A DNA stretch of 64,000 bases from Betaproteobacteria bacterium (GTDB lineage: Bacteria; Pseudomonadota; Gammaproteobacteria; Burkholderiales; SG8-41), in NCBI GenBank assembly GCA_016192825.1, contig JACPTK010000006.1, forward strand, positions 62,001 to 126,000. The letters are read 5' to 3'. Made by a program: the position numbers and the translations under genes. Of this stretch, positions 53,495 through 62,342 are shown piece after piece; within the stretch, counting starts at the first letter, position 1; every line of letters starts with the position of its first letter. The notes under the pieces were generated by a model that was not told where the DNA came from, did not search any database, and saw only the letters and a program-made list of their open reading frames with translations.

Positions 53495-53587
53495 GCCAAG
53501 CGGGAAGTGGTCGCGGCTCGGTACTTCGACATCCCCGCCGATGCGATCGAGAGCGCGGCGCGGACCCAGCAGGAGGCTCGTCCGTGA
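53370..53587 (+). pseudogene. C-terminal fragment of a DUF3883-domain protein (helicase-associated)
   Basis: 'LTTNEWYKAAQLGDTYWLYVVWDPLGKPDREPVRIRNPVKHLDHAKREVVAARYFDIPADAIESAARTQQEARP*'. Confidence 0.7.
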
Positions 53588-53709
53588 CCGACAACGACAA
53601 GCGGCTGATCGAGGACTACCTCCCGATCGATGCCATCAGTGAGGAGGCGGTGCGAGAGAAGAGCGTTCGCCAGGGGCACATATCCTCGCGAGCGGTTCTG
53701 CAATCTTGA
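53584..53709 (+). pseudogene. N-terminal fragment of a DUF1156-type DNA methylase
   Basis: GTGA overlap with the DUF3883 stop; 'VTDNDKRLIEDYLPIDAISEEAVREKSVRQGHISS' then out of family. Confidence 0.75.
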
Positions 53710-53768
53710 TGGAGTTCTGATCGTTGAAATGCCATTTGAGAGCTACGTTAGTGCTCTCATGAGCCCAA

Positions 53769-54065
53769 ATGGCAAGCGCAGCAGGCTCACGCGCCAAGGG
53801 TCTGGGAGCGAAAGTGAACCCCCGCAAGCTGGCCAAACTTGCAGCGGTTTATGAAAACTCTTCCGTCCGGCGGCTCGGATACTTGCTGGAACTCGCCGGC
53901 CACGTGCGCCAAGCGAAGGCGCTGGAGCCCTTCGCGAGCAAAGCGAAATCTGTGAAGCCTCTGGACCCTTCGGTCAAATCCTTCATTGTGTCGCTTGCTA
54001 GTCCGCTGCAGAAGAATCCAAAGTGGATGCTGCTCATCAACGAACCGGTGGAGATTGAATCTTGA
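53769..54065 (+). pseudogene. C-terminal part of an AbiEi-type antitoxin
   Basis: 'VNPRKLAKLAAVYENSSVRRLGYLLELAGHVRQAKALEPFASKAKSVKPLDPS…NPKWMLLINEPVEIES*'. Confidence 0.65.
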
Positions 54066-54103
54066 TCCCGCAGGCTTACCTGCAGGAATGGAGCGCCAAG
54101 CCT
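54062..54103 (+). pseudogene. First codons of AbiEii-type toxin (MIPQAYLQEWSAKP)
   Basis: TTG start overlapping the AbiEi stop; continuation lost. Confidence 0.55.
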
Positions 54104-54284
54104 GACCGAAGACATCGATCCACTGCTACCAACCGGTGTCCGATTCACCGATGCCGATGCGATCGAGGCCTTTGGCAGGGTTTGGACGAAACTCATCGCG
54201 GGTATTAAGGGCGAAGCCTGGAAGCTGACCGACAAGGCCATCGAAGAAATTCGCCAAAAGAAATACCCGAGTCTTTTAAGGTGA
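54102..54284 (+). pseudogene. C-terminal fragment of an unidentified protein
   Basis: LTEDIDPLLPTGVRFTDADAIEAFGRVWTKLIAGIKGEAWKLTDKAIEEIRQKKYPSLLR*; no start codon context. Confidence 0.35.
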
Positions 54285-54461
54285 GAGTGAGCTGGTAGCC
54301 GTCAAGCAAAGAATGCGACAATGCGGCTTGGGACTTTTTGGGACAGTTGGCGGGAAAAAGTGGTCGTACAGCGTTATTGTTAGATATCACCAGAAATCGC
54401 AATGCGCTGTTTTGGAAGGAATCGCTCCGTAAGTGGTTGATCGGCTTGAAGGCATTTTTGA

Positions 54462-54505
54462 CCTGCAAAGCCGTGGACGCCGGTTCGATTCCGACCCCCG
54501 CCTCC
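54462..54505 (+). repeat. Right att site of element 2 (tRNA-Cys 3' 44 bp)
   Basis: CCTGCAAAGCC…CCCCCGCCTCC identical to 43250-43293; followed here by A, giving native TCCA. Confidence 0.93.
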
Positions 54506-54526
54506 AGTTTCTTCGTATAGGACGAT

Positions 54527-54611
54527 GGGCGAGTGGTGGAATTGGGATACACAAGGCACTTAAAATGCCTCGGCGCAAGCCATACCGGTTCGAGTCCGGT
54601 CTCGCCCACCA
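54527..54611 (+). tRNA. tRNA-Leu(TAA)
   Basis: GGGCGAGTGGTGGAATTGGGATACACAAGGCACTTAAAATGCCTC…GGTTCGAGTCCGGTCTCGCCCACCA; anticodon TAA. Confidence 0.96.
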
Positions 54612-54638
54612 TTTTCAGCTTCGGCCAAGGAAATGTAG

Positions 54639-55088
54639 ATGATCGTTTTTGACCTGGGATGCGAGAACCACCACCGGTTCGAGGGCTGGTTTGCCTCGAA
54701 CGAGGATTTCGAGCGCCAGATCGGCAGCAAGCTCGTGGTGTGCCCCGTGTGCGGCAATGCCAATGTCGTGCGACTGCCGCACGCCTCCCACATCGGTACC
54801 GGCGTGAAGGAGCGCCCGGCCGGCGCCGAACCCGCGGCCGCGACGCCCCGGCAGTATGCCAACGTGGGCACTCAGGTGCTGTCCCGGCTGATCGAACATA
54901 TCATCGACAACACCGAGGACGTCGGCACCGCGTTCCCGGAAGAAGCGCGCAAGATCCACTACCGCGAGGCGCCTGAGCGGCGGATCCGCGGCACCGCCTC
55001 GCGCGAGGAGGTAGAGGCGTTGAAGGACGAGGGGATCGAAGTCGTCGCGCTTCCCATTCCGGCCCACCGGCTGGGCAAGGCACATTGA
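54639..55088 (+). CDS. DUF1178 family protein
   Basis: MIVFDLGCENHHRFEGWFASNEDFERQIGSKLVVCPVCGNANVVRLPHASHI…. Confidence 0.93.
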   Translation: MIVFDLGCENHHRFEGWFASNEDFERQIGSKLVVCPVCGNANVVRLPHASHIGTGVKERPAGAEPAAATPRQYANVGTQVLSRLIEHIIDNTEDVGTAFPEEARKIHYREAPERRIRGTASREEVEALKDEGIEVVALPIPAHRLGKAH

Positions 55089-55237
55089 CGCGGCCGGCGC
55101 GATCGGGCGCAGGCTGATTTGCGCCGCAACGCCCTGGGGTACCGGCGGCCGCCCGCTTGACCTGGATCAACCCCGACCCGCGATAGCATGCTAATTTCTA
55201 GCAGTAGTTTTCCGTTCCAAGATCATCCGGAGGCATC

Positions 55238-55681
55238 ATGTTCAAGCACATACTGTTACCCACTGACGGCTCAAAGCTGTCCGACAAAGCGGTCAAGCTC
55301 GGCATCGAGTTCGCGAAGAAAACCCAGGCGCGCGTCACGGCGATCCATGTCGTCCCCGAGTTCAAGATCATGGCGGACGAGGGGATCGCGATATTGAATC
55401 CCACCGTCAAGAAGCGCTTCGAGGAGGAGGGACGGGCGCGGGCGCAGAAAATGCTCGACGGAATTGCCGCAAAGGCGCGCGCGCAGGGCGTGCGGTGCGC
55501 GACCGTGAGCGCGGCGAGCGACCTGCCCTATCAGCAGATCATCGCCACCGCGAAGAACAAGAAGTGTGATCTCATCATGATGGCCTCTCACGGCCGGCAC
55601 GGCCTGTCGAGCCTGCTGCTCGGCAGCGAAACCGCCAAGGTGCTCACGCACTCGAAGGTGCCGGTTCTGGTCGTGCGCTGA
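55238..55681 (+). CDS. Universal stress protein
   Basis: 'MFKHILLPTDGSKLSDKAVKLGIEFAK', 'MASHGRHGLSSLLLGSETAKVLTHSKVPVLVVR'. Confidence 0.95.
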   Translation: MFKHILLPTDGSKLSDKAVKLGIEFAKKTQARVTAIHVVPEFKIMADEGIAILNPTVKKRFEEEGRARAQKMLDGIAAKARAQGVRCATVSAASDLPYQQIIATAKNKKCDLIMMASHGRHGLSSLLLGSETAKVLTHSKVPVLVVR

Positions 55682-55711
55682 CGCCGCGCCCGCGCCGTTC
55701 CAGCGGCGCCG

Positions 55712-56680
55712 CTAATTCGCCTGGAGTTTCATTTCGACGATGAGCTTGCGCCAGCGCTCGAATTCCGCGCGCCGGTAGCGGGCCAGCTGCTCGGGCGTGT
55801 TGGCGGCTGGCTCGGCGCCCTGGCTCGCGAGTCGCCGGGACATTTCCGGCTGGGACAGAATCTTCACGACCTGGGCGTTGAGCTTGGCAACGATGTCACG
55901 CGGGGTGCCGGCGGGCGCGAACAGGCCGTACCACGTCACGTACTCGAAACCGGGAACGCCGGCTTCCGCCACGGTCGGTATATCGGGCGCGGCGGGCGAC
56001 CGTTTCGCGCTGCCGACGGCGATGCCGCGGAGCTTGCCGGCGTGCACCTGGGGCAGCACCGACGGCATGCTGTTGAACATCAGCGACACGTTCCCGGCGA
56101 GGATATCGGTGACGGCCGGCGCCGTGCCCTTGTAGGGCACGTGCACCATGTCGATCCCGGCCATGCGCTTCAGCATTTCCATCCCGAGGTGCTGCGGACT
56201 GGCATTCCCGACCGAGGCATAATTGAGCTGTGCGGGCCGGCGCTTCGCCAGGGCAACCAGCTCTTTGATCGACCGCACCGGCAGCGAGGGATGCACCACC
56301 AGGATTTGCGGATTGATCACGAGCAGGGTTACCGGCGCGAAGTCGCGCTCGGGGTCGTACGGCAGCTTTCCGCCGCGCGCGGGGTTGATGCAGAAGCCGG
56401 CGGAAGTTCCGAGCAAAAGGGTATAACCGTCCGCGGCTGCGCGTGCAGCCACCTCGGTGCCGATGGCGCTGGCCGCGCCCGCACGATTTTCAACCACGAC
56501 CTGCTGTCCCCAGGCTTCGGTCAGCTTTTGCCCGACCAGGCGCCCGACGAAATCGGTAGGACCGCCGGGCGGGTAGGGGACGATCAGGCGGATCGGCCTG
56601 ACTGGATAGTTTTGCGCGAACGCTGCGAGAGACGCCAATCCCGCAAGGATCGCACAGCATGCACTTGCCCACTGCCGCAT
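55712..56680 (-). CDS. Tripartite tricarboxylate transporter (Bug) substrate-binding protein
   Basis: 'YPVRPIRLIVPYPPGGPTDFVGRLVGQKLTEAWGQQVVVENRAGAASAIGTE'. Confidence 0.94.
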   Translation of the reverse strand: MRQWASACCAILAGLASLAAFAQNYPVRPIRLIVPYPPGGPTDFVGRLVGQKLTEAWGQQVVVENRAGAASAIGTEVAARAAADGYTLLLGTSAGFCINPARGGKLPYDPERDFAPVTLLVINPQILVVHPSLPVRSIKELVALAKRRPAQLNYASVGNASPQHLGMEMLKRMAGIDMVHVPYKGTAPAVTDILAGNVSLMFNSMPSVLPQVHAGKLRGIAVGSAKRSPAAPDIPTVAEAGVPGFEYVTWYGLFAPAGTPRDIVAKLNAQVVKILSQPEMSRRLASQGAEPAANTPEQLARYRRAEFERWRKLIVEMKLQAN

Positions 56681-56869
56681 GAGTTCTCCTCAGGCCATTC
56701 AAACTTCCGCACGTCGAGCGGCGGCTCACTTCGTCCGTGAGCGCACGAGGTCAAGCCAGCGCTGCGCGCCCGCATTCTACGCTTAAACTAGCACAGTGGC
56801 GTCGCCCGCCTCCCGAGAGACGCCCTGAATAAGCTAAACTACGCGTCATGCGAGTCACCCGAAGCTACC

Positions 56870-57685
56870 ATGAATGATCCCGCCGTTCCCATCCGAACTC
56901 TCACGGACAAGCTGATCGCCCGGAAGGAGAGCGCGATCGGGTGGGTCGTCTTCAACAACCCGGAGCGGCACAACGCGACATCCTACGAGATGTGGCAATC
57001 GCTGCCGCTGGTGCTCGACGCGTACGTCAGCGACCCCGAAGTGCGCGTCATCGTGTTCCGGGGAGCCGGGGAGAAGGCCTTCAGCGCCGGCGCGGACATC
57101 TCCCAGTTCAAGGAGAAGCGCACGGGCGCGGAAGCCGTCGCGGAATACAACGCGGCAGCCGACGCCGCAAACCGGGCGCTGCGGGAATGCGCCAAGCCGA
57201 CCATCGCCATGATCCGCGGCTATTGCATCGGGGGCGGCACGGCCGTCGCCGTGGGCTGCGACATCCGCATCGCGGCTGACGATGCGCGCTTCGGCGTGCC
57301 CGCCGCCAAGCTCGGGCTGGGTTATCGGTTCGAGGGCATCCGGCGGCTCGCCAGTATCGTCGGGCCCTCGCACACGGCTGAGATCTTCTTCACCGCGCGG
57401 CAGTTCACCGCACAGGAAGCGCTGCAGATGGGCTTGGTCAACCGCCTGGTGCCCGCGGGCGAGGTGGAAGCCCACACCCGCGACTATGCCGGCACCATCG
57501 CCGTCAACGCGCCGCTCACCATTGCAGCGGTAAAGCGTTCGCTCATCGAGTTGCACAAGGATCCTTCACAGCGCGACCTGGCGTCGTGCCAGCGGATGGT
57601 GGACGCCTGCTTCGAGAGCGAGGATTACAAGGAAGGACAGGCCGCGTTCATGGCGAAGCGCAAGCCCCAGTTCAAGGGCCGCTGA
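56870..57685 (+). CDS. Enoyl-CoA hydratase/isomerase
   Basis: 'VIVFRGAGEKAFSAGADISQFKEKR', 'IRGYCIGGGTAVAVGCDIRIA'. Confidence 0.93.
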   Translation: MNDPAVPIRTLTDKLIARKESAIGWVVFNNPERHNATSYEMWQSLPLVLDAYVSDPEVRVIVFRGAGEKAFSAGADISQFKEKRTGAEAVAEYNAAADAANRALRECAKPTIAMIRGYCIGGGTAVAVGCDIRIAADDARFGVPAAKLGLGYRFEGIRRLASIVGPSHTAEIFFTARQFTAQEALQMGLVNRLVPAGEVEAHTRDYAGTIAVNAPLTIAAVKRSLIELHKDPSQRDLASCQRMVDACFESEDYKEGQAAFMAKRKPQFKGR

Positions 57686-57721
57686 ATCGGCGGTGCATCG
57701 GAAACGCCAGCAGGAGACATC

Positions 57722-59251
57722 ATGGCATTTGACGCAAATCGTGACGATCTCACCGTCGGTGTGATCGGCACCGGCGCAATGGGCCGGGGCATCGTTCAGG
57801 TCGCGGCAGCCGGCGGCATGCGCGTCCTGATGACGGACACCCGCCCCGGCGCGGCGGCGGAGGCGCGCGATTTCGTGGACAAGATGCTCGCGCGCGCGGC
57901 GGAAAAAGGATCCATCACGCGCGACGAGGCGGCGGCGGCAACGGGCCGCATCCAGGTCGTCGGCGGTCCCGCGGACATGAAGCCGTGCCACGTGGTCATC
58001 GAGGCGATCGTCGAAAACCTTCAGGCCAAGCAGGAGTTGTTCGGCGAACTGGAGGCGATCGTCGCGCCCGACTGTATACTCGCCACCAACACGTCCTCGC
58101 TGTCCGTGGTCACGATCGCCTCCAAACTGAAGACGCCGGGGCGTTTCGCGGGCCTGCACTTCTTCAACCCGGTGCCGCTGATGAAGCTGGTCGAGGTGGT
58201 CGAGGGCTTGCGGACCGAGGCGTGGGTGGTCGAGGCGCTGATGACGGTAGGGCGCCGCATGACGCGCGAGCCGGTGCATCTGAAAGACGCCCCCGGTTTC
58301 CTGGTCAACCAGGTCGGGCGGGGATTTACGCTGGAAGCCTCGCACCTGGCATATGAAGGCATTGCGGGCTTCATCGACGTAGACCGCGTGATGCGGGACG
58401 TGGGCGGTTTCCGGATGGGACCCTTCGAGTTGATGGAGCTGACGGGCCTTGACGTGACGCATCCCGCGTCCGAGCTCATTTACAACCAGTTCTTCCACGA
58501 GCCGCGCTACCGCCCCAATCTCATCATGCGCAGCCGTTACGAGGCCGGCGTGCTGGGCCGCAAGACCAAGCGCGGATTCTACGACTACGACGCCGAGATG
58601 AAACCGGTCATCGCGCCGGAGCAGCCCGCGCCGGCCGCCCATCCGGGCAGCGTATGGGTAAGCCCGGCCGAGCCGCAAGGATGCGCCGCGCTGACCGAAC
58701 TGCTCAAGAAGCTCGGCGCGCGAATCGAATCCGGGGCCAAGCCCGACGCCAGGGCGCTGATCCTGGTGACGCCGATCGGCCAGGATGCGACCACGTGCGC
58801 GGTGGAGCAGGGGCTCGATCCGAAGCGCACGGTCGCGGTGGACACGCTGTTCCCGATGGCCAAGCGCCGCACCATCATGGGCACGCCGCTCACCGATGAA
58901 GGCTATCGCCAGGGCGCGCACGGGCTGCTCGCCTCGGACGGCGTGCCGGTGACGGTTTGCCGGGACAGTCCCGGATTCATCGCACAGCGGATCGTCGCGA
59001 TGATCGTCAATATCGGCTGTTCGATCGCACAGAGCCGCACGGCGCAGCCCGCCGACATCGACAAGGCCGTGACGCTCGGCCTCAATTACCCGCACGGCCC
59101 GTTCAAGTTCGGCGACGTGCTCGGACCGGGGCGCGTCTACCAGGTGCTGTCCAGCATGCACCGTATCTACGGCGATCCCCGATACCGTCCTGACATCTGG
59201 CTCACGCGACGCGCCCGGCTGGGCGTCTCGCTGCTGACACCCGAACCCTGA
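57722..59251 (+). CDS. 3-hydroxyacyl-CoA dehydrogenase (PaaH/tandem C-terminal domain type)
   Basis: 'VGVIGTGAMGRGIVQVAAAGGMRVLMTD', 'GLHFFNPVPLMKLVEVV'. Confidence 0.93.
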   Translation: MAFDANRDDLTVGVIGTGAMGRGIVQVAAAGGMRVLMTDTRPGAAAEARDFVDKMLARAAEKGSITRDEAAAATGRIQVVGGPADMKPCHVVIEAIVENLQAKQELFGELEAIVAPDCILATNTSSLSVVTIASKLKTPGRFAGLHFFNPVPLMKLVEVVEGLRTEAWVVEALMTVGRRMTREPVHLKDAPGFLVNQVGRGFTLEASHLAYEGIAGFIDVDRVMRDVGGFRMGPFELMELTGLDVTHPASELIYNQFFHEPRYRPNLIMRSRYEAGVLGRKTKRGFYDYDAEMKPVIAPEQPAPAAHPGSVWVSPAEPQGCAALTELLKKLGARIESGAKPDARALILVTPIGQDATTCAVEQGLDPKRTVAVDTLFPMAKRRTIMGTPLTDEGYRQGAHGLLASDGVPVTVCRDSPGFIAQRIVAMIVNIGCSIAQSRTAQPADIDKAVTLGLNYPHGPFKFGDVLGPGRVYQVLSSMHRIYGDPRYRPDIWLTRRARLGVSLLTPEP

Positions 59252-59289
59252 TAACTGCTGCTCTCACAATGCCCTGAGAAGGAGATTAC

Positions 59290-60492
59290 ATGCTCAATGC
59301 CTACTTCTACGAAGGACTGCGCACCCCGTTCGGGCGCCACGGCGGCGTGCTCGCCAAGGTCCGCCCCGACGATCTGCTGGCGGACGTGCTGAAGGCGCTG
59401 ATGGCGAAATCGGCGTTCAAGCCGGAGCAGATCGAGGACATCGTCGTCGGCTGCGCCAACCAGGGCGGCGAGGACAGCCGCTGCGTTGCCCGTCACGCGG
59501 GCCTCGTCGCGGGTCTGCCGGTCGAGACGCCGGGCACCGTCCTGCAGCGCAACTGCGCGAGCGGCCTGGGCGCGATGGTGCATGCCGCGCACGCGATCAG
59601 CGCGGGCGAGGGCGACGTCTTCCTGGTCGGCGGCGTCGAGAGCATGAGCCGCTCGCCGTGGGTGATGAGCCGCTCGGAATCGGCGTTCGGCCGCGACATG
59701 AAGCTCTACGACAGCACGATCGGGCCGCGTTTTTCGAATCCCAAGCTGGTGAAGCGCTTCGGCGACGATCAGATGCCGCAGACCGCCGACACGCTGGCGC
59801 GCGAGTACCAGATCAAGCGCGAGGAGGCCGACCAGTTCGCGCTCGCTTCGCAGCAGAAGTACGCCATCGCGAAGGGGGAAGGCTTTTTTGCCGGAGAGAT
59901 CTCGGCGGTGGAAATGCCGGCCACCCGCAAGGGGCCGCAGCCGCCGGTGGCCGACGACGAGCATCCCCGGCCGAACACCGATCTCGCCACGCTCGCCAAG
60001 ATGCGGCCGCTGTACGAGGGCGGCGTCACCACCGCGGGCAATGCTTCCGGCGTCAACGACGGCGCCGCGGCGCTGATCCTCGCGTCGAAAGAGGCGGGCG
60101 ACAAGGCCGGGGCCAAGCCGCTGGCGCGCGTGGTGGCGAGCGCCGCGGCGGGCGTGCCGCCGAACATCATGGGCATCGGTCCGGTCGCCGCCTCGAAGAA
60201 GGCGCTGGCGCGCGCCGGGCTGAGCATCAAGGACATGGACATCATCGAGATCAACGAAGCCTTTGCGACCCAGGTGCTGTCGTGCCTGAAAGGGCTGGGC
60301 GTCGCCTTCGACGACAAGCGCGTCAACCCCAACGGCGGCGCGATTGCGGTGGGACACCCGCTGGGTGCGTCCGGCGCCCGGCTGGCGCTCACGGCCGCGC
60401 GCCAGTTGCAGCGTTCCGGTTCCCGCTATGCCCTCGTCAGCCTGTGCATCGGGGGCGGACAGGGCATGGCCGTGATACTCGAGCGAACCTGA
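59290..60492 (+). CDS. Acetyl-CoA acyltransferase (thiolase)
   Basis: 'RNCASGLGAMVHAAHAISAGEGDVFLVGGVESMSRSP', 'NPNGGAIAVGHPLGASGARL', 'SLCIGGGQGMAVILE'. Confidence 0.95.
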   Translation: MLNAYFYEGLRTPFGRHGGVLAKVRPDDLLADVLKALMAKSAFKPEQIEDIVVGCANQGGEDSRCVARHAGLVAGLPVETPGTVLQRNCASGLGAMVHAAHAISAGEGDVFLVGGVESMSRSPWVMSRSESAFGRDMKLYDSTIGPRFSNPKLVKRFGDDQMPQTADTLAREYQIKREEADQFALASQQKYAIAKGEGFFAGEISAVEMPATRKGPQPPVADDEHPRPNTDLATLAKMRPLYEGGVTTAGNASGVNDGAAALILASKEAGDKAGAKPLARVVASAAAGVPPNIMGIGPVAASKKALARAGLSIKDMDIIEINEAFATQVLSCLKGLGVAFDDKRVNPNGGAIAVGHPLGASGARLALTAARQLQRSGSRYALVSLCIGGGQGMAVILERT

Positions 60493-60520
60493 CGCTCCCC
60501 TCCCAAGCGTCATGCGACAA

Positions 60521-60547
60521 GCCGGGGCCCGTGCCCCGGTTTTTTTG
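60521..60547 (+). terminator. Rho-independent terminator after thiolase gene
   Basis: CCGGGGC-CCGT-GCCCCGG followed by TTTTTTT. Confidence 0.88.
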
Positions 60548-60675
60548 CGGGCGGTTTCCGAGGGTGTCCGTCCGATCGAGACCGTCACGGGCGAAAGCGA
60601 CCGGCCATCAACTTGACGTGCGGGCTGGGTAAGCGCATTATCTACATAATCAGTCTAAATGGACTGGTTATACTA

Positions 60676-62214
60676 ATGCTAACAAGCAAAGAATTACTAG
60701 AAAAAACAGGCATTTCTCGGGCGACACTCAACAATTACGTCGCTCGTGGCTTGCTGCCGCGTCCCGTCGTTGCCAGCCCAGCGGTGCGGGGTGGAAGGCG
60801 GCCCCGTCAGATCGGCTACTTTCCGGATGAGGCGCTCGCGCGCCTCGAACAGATCCTGCAGCTGAAGGGGGAGGGATTGAGCATGGACGAAATCACCTCG
60901 AGACTACTTTCGGAGCCGAAAGGCGCGCATGAACAAACTGTCGCGCGGGCAGCGCCGTCGGCCCCGGCGGGCGCGCAGGTCATCTCCCATCCCGCGGCGG
61001 CGGCCGGCAGGCAGCCTCTGGTCGTCACCGTGGACCAGATGCCGCACCCCGCCTACATGGTCAATTACCGCTTTGAGGTGGTCTGGTTCAACGACAAGGC
61101 ACGCGAGGCCATGGATGGGGCATTCAATCAGCTCGCGCCCCGCACCGAAGAGCGGAGCGTCTTCCGCTTGCTCCTGGCGAACGGGGAGCCACCGGCGCGC
61201 GAGAACCGCGCGGCGCTGCTGCGCCTGAATATCGCCCTTGCCAAGGAGCGCATGCATCTGGAGGCCATACTCCAGCCGTTGCAATCGATGGCCGCCGCCA
61301 AGTCGCAGCTGCTCGAACGTCTGTATGCGGACACCGAGCCGGTCACCCCAGGGCCGATCGTCGAGATCCCGTTGCGCCTGAAGGAAGCGAAGGGCAGCAG
61401 GGTGGAAAACTACTGTGCCTACGCCGCCTATTTTCGCGAAGGCATCCTGGTGATCCTGGCCCCGCTGCGCGAAGGCGCCGAGGGATTGCTGCAATTGCTC
61501 AGCCGGCGCGATTCCGTGATCCGGAACCTGCTCAGCAAGCGTCTCCCCACGCTGACGGATCTCGCGGTGCTGGTGGCGGATCTGCAGGATTCGGTGAAGA
61601 TCTGCTCGGAGCTGCCCCCGGAGGAATATTTCGAGCTGATCAACCAGATCTGGTCCAGCGCCGGCGCGGTCTTCCGCAAGTACTACGGCACGCACGGCAA
61701 GCACGTGGGCGACGGCATGGTTTATTACTTTTTCCCGCAGCCGGATTGCAGCTACATCGTGAACGCGGTCGTCTGCGCGCACGAGCTCAGGACCGTGATG
61801 TCGCGAATCAGCAAGGAATGGCAACTGCGGAAAAAGTGGGCGACGGAGCTTTATCTCAACACGGGGCTGAACGAAGGCCAGGAATGGCTGGGAACGTTCC
61901 AGACCGCCACCACCGTGGAATTCGCCGTGCTGGGAGAAACCATCAATCACACCGCGCGGCTCTCCGATTTCGCGCGCTACGGGGCCATCTGGGCCACCAA
62001 GAATTTCCTCGGCAAGATCCCGGCCGGCGAGCGCAACCGAATCAGGTTTGGAATCCGCCGGCCAGGCCCGGAAGGGCAGCCGACCTTCGTGGAGTCGACG
62101 TATTCCCGCGTCGGCAACCTCGTGGATCTCACTGCCGGGCGCCACGAGAAACTGAAGGATATCGCCGGGCTGCCGGTCACCGAGATCGTGGACGTCGCCG
62201 CTCCTCCGCAATAG
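60676..62214 (+). CDS. MerR-type HTH / PAS-like / class III adenylate-guanylate cyclase fusion
   Basis: N-terminal 'MLTSKELLEKTGISRATLNNYVARGLLPRPVV…GYFPDEALARLEQILQLKGEGLSMDEITSRL'; C-terminal 'LAVLVADLQDSVKICSELPPEEYFELINQIWSSAGAVFRKYYGTHGKHVGDGMVYYF', 'AVLGETINHTARLSDFA'. Confidence 0.85.
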   Translation: MLTSKELLEKTGISRATLNNYVARGLLPRPVVASPAVRGGRRPRQIGYFPDEALARLEQILQLKGEGLSMDEITSRLLSEPKGAHEQTVARAAPSAPAGAQVISHPAAAAGRQPLVVTVDQMPHPAYMVNYRFEVVWFNDKAREAMDGAFNQLAPRTEERSVFRLLLANGEPPARENRAALLRLNIALAKERMHLEAILQPLQSMAAAKSQLLERLYADTEPVTPGPIVEIPLRLKEAKGSRVENYCAYAAYFREGILVILAPLREGAEGLLQLLSRRDSVIRNLLSKRLPTLTDLAVLVADLQDSVKICSELPPEEYFELINQIWSSAGAVFRKYYGTHGKHVGDGMVYYFFPQPDCSYIVNAVVCAHELRTVMSRISKEWQLRKKWATELYLNTGLNEGQEWLGTFQTATTVEFAVLGETINHTARLSDFARYGAIWATKNFLGKIPAGERNRIRFGIRRPGPEGQPTFVESTYSRVGNLVDLTAGRHEKLKDIAGLPVTEIVDVAAPPQ

Positions 62215-62342
62215 CGCCGGCATCACACCGGCCTCGGCGTTCGTTTTCCGCGCATTTCAATTTTCTGTCGTTCTCCCGTAGATGCTGTACTGTGCCGTTT
62301 TTCACGGTCGGGCATGATCCTTCCTGGCATTGTTTTTGCGCT

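Larger units (their letters stand above)
43250..54505. mobile_element. Integrative element/genomic island 2 in tRNA-Cys (11.3 kb), degraded
   Basis: Exact 44-bp direct repeats 43250-43293 and 54462-54505; integrase and ICE/defence gene fragments inside. Confidence 0.88.

Noticed and set aside
57566-59161. 531-aa minus-strand ORF opposite the 3-hydroxyacyl-CoA dehydrogenase
   Set aside because: Antisense shadow; no supporting motif.
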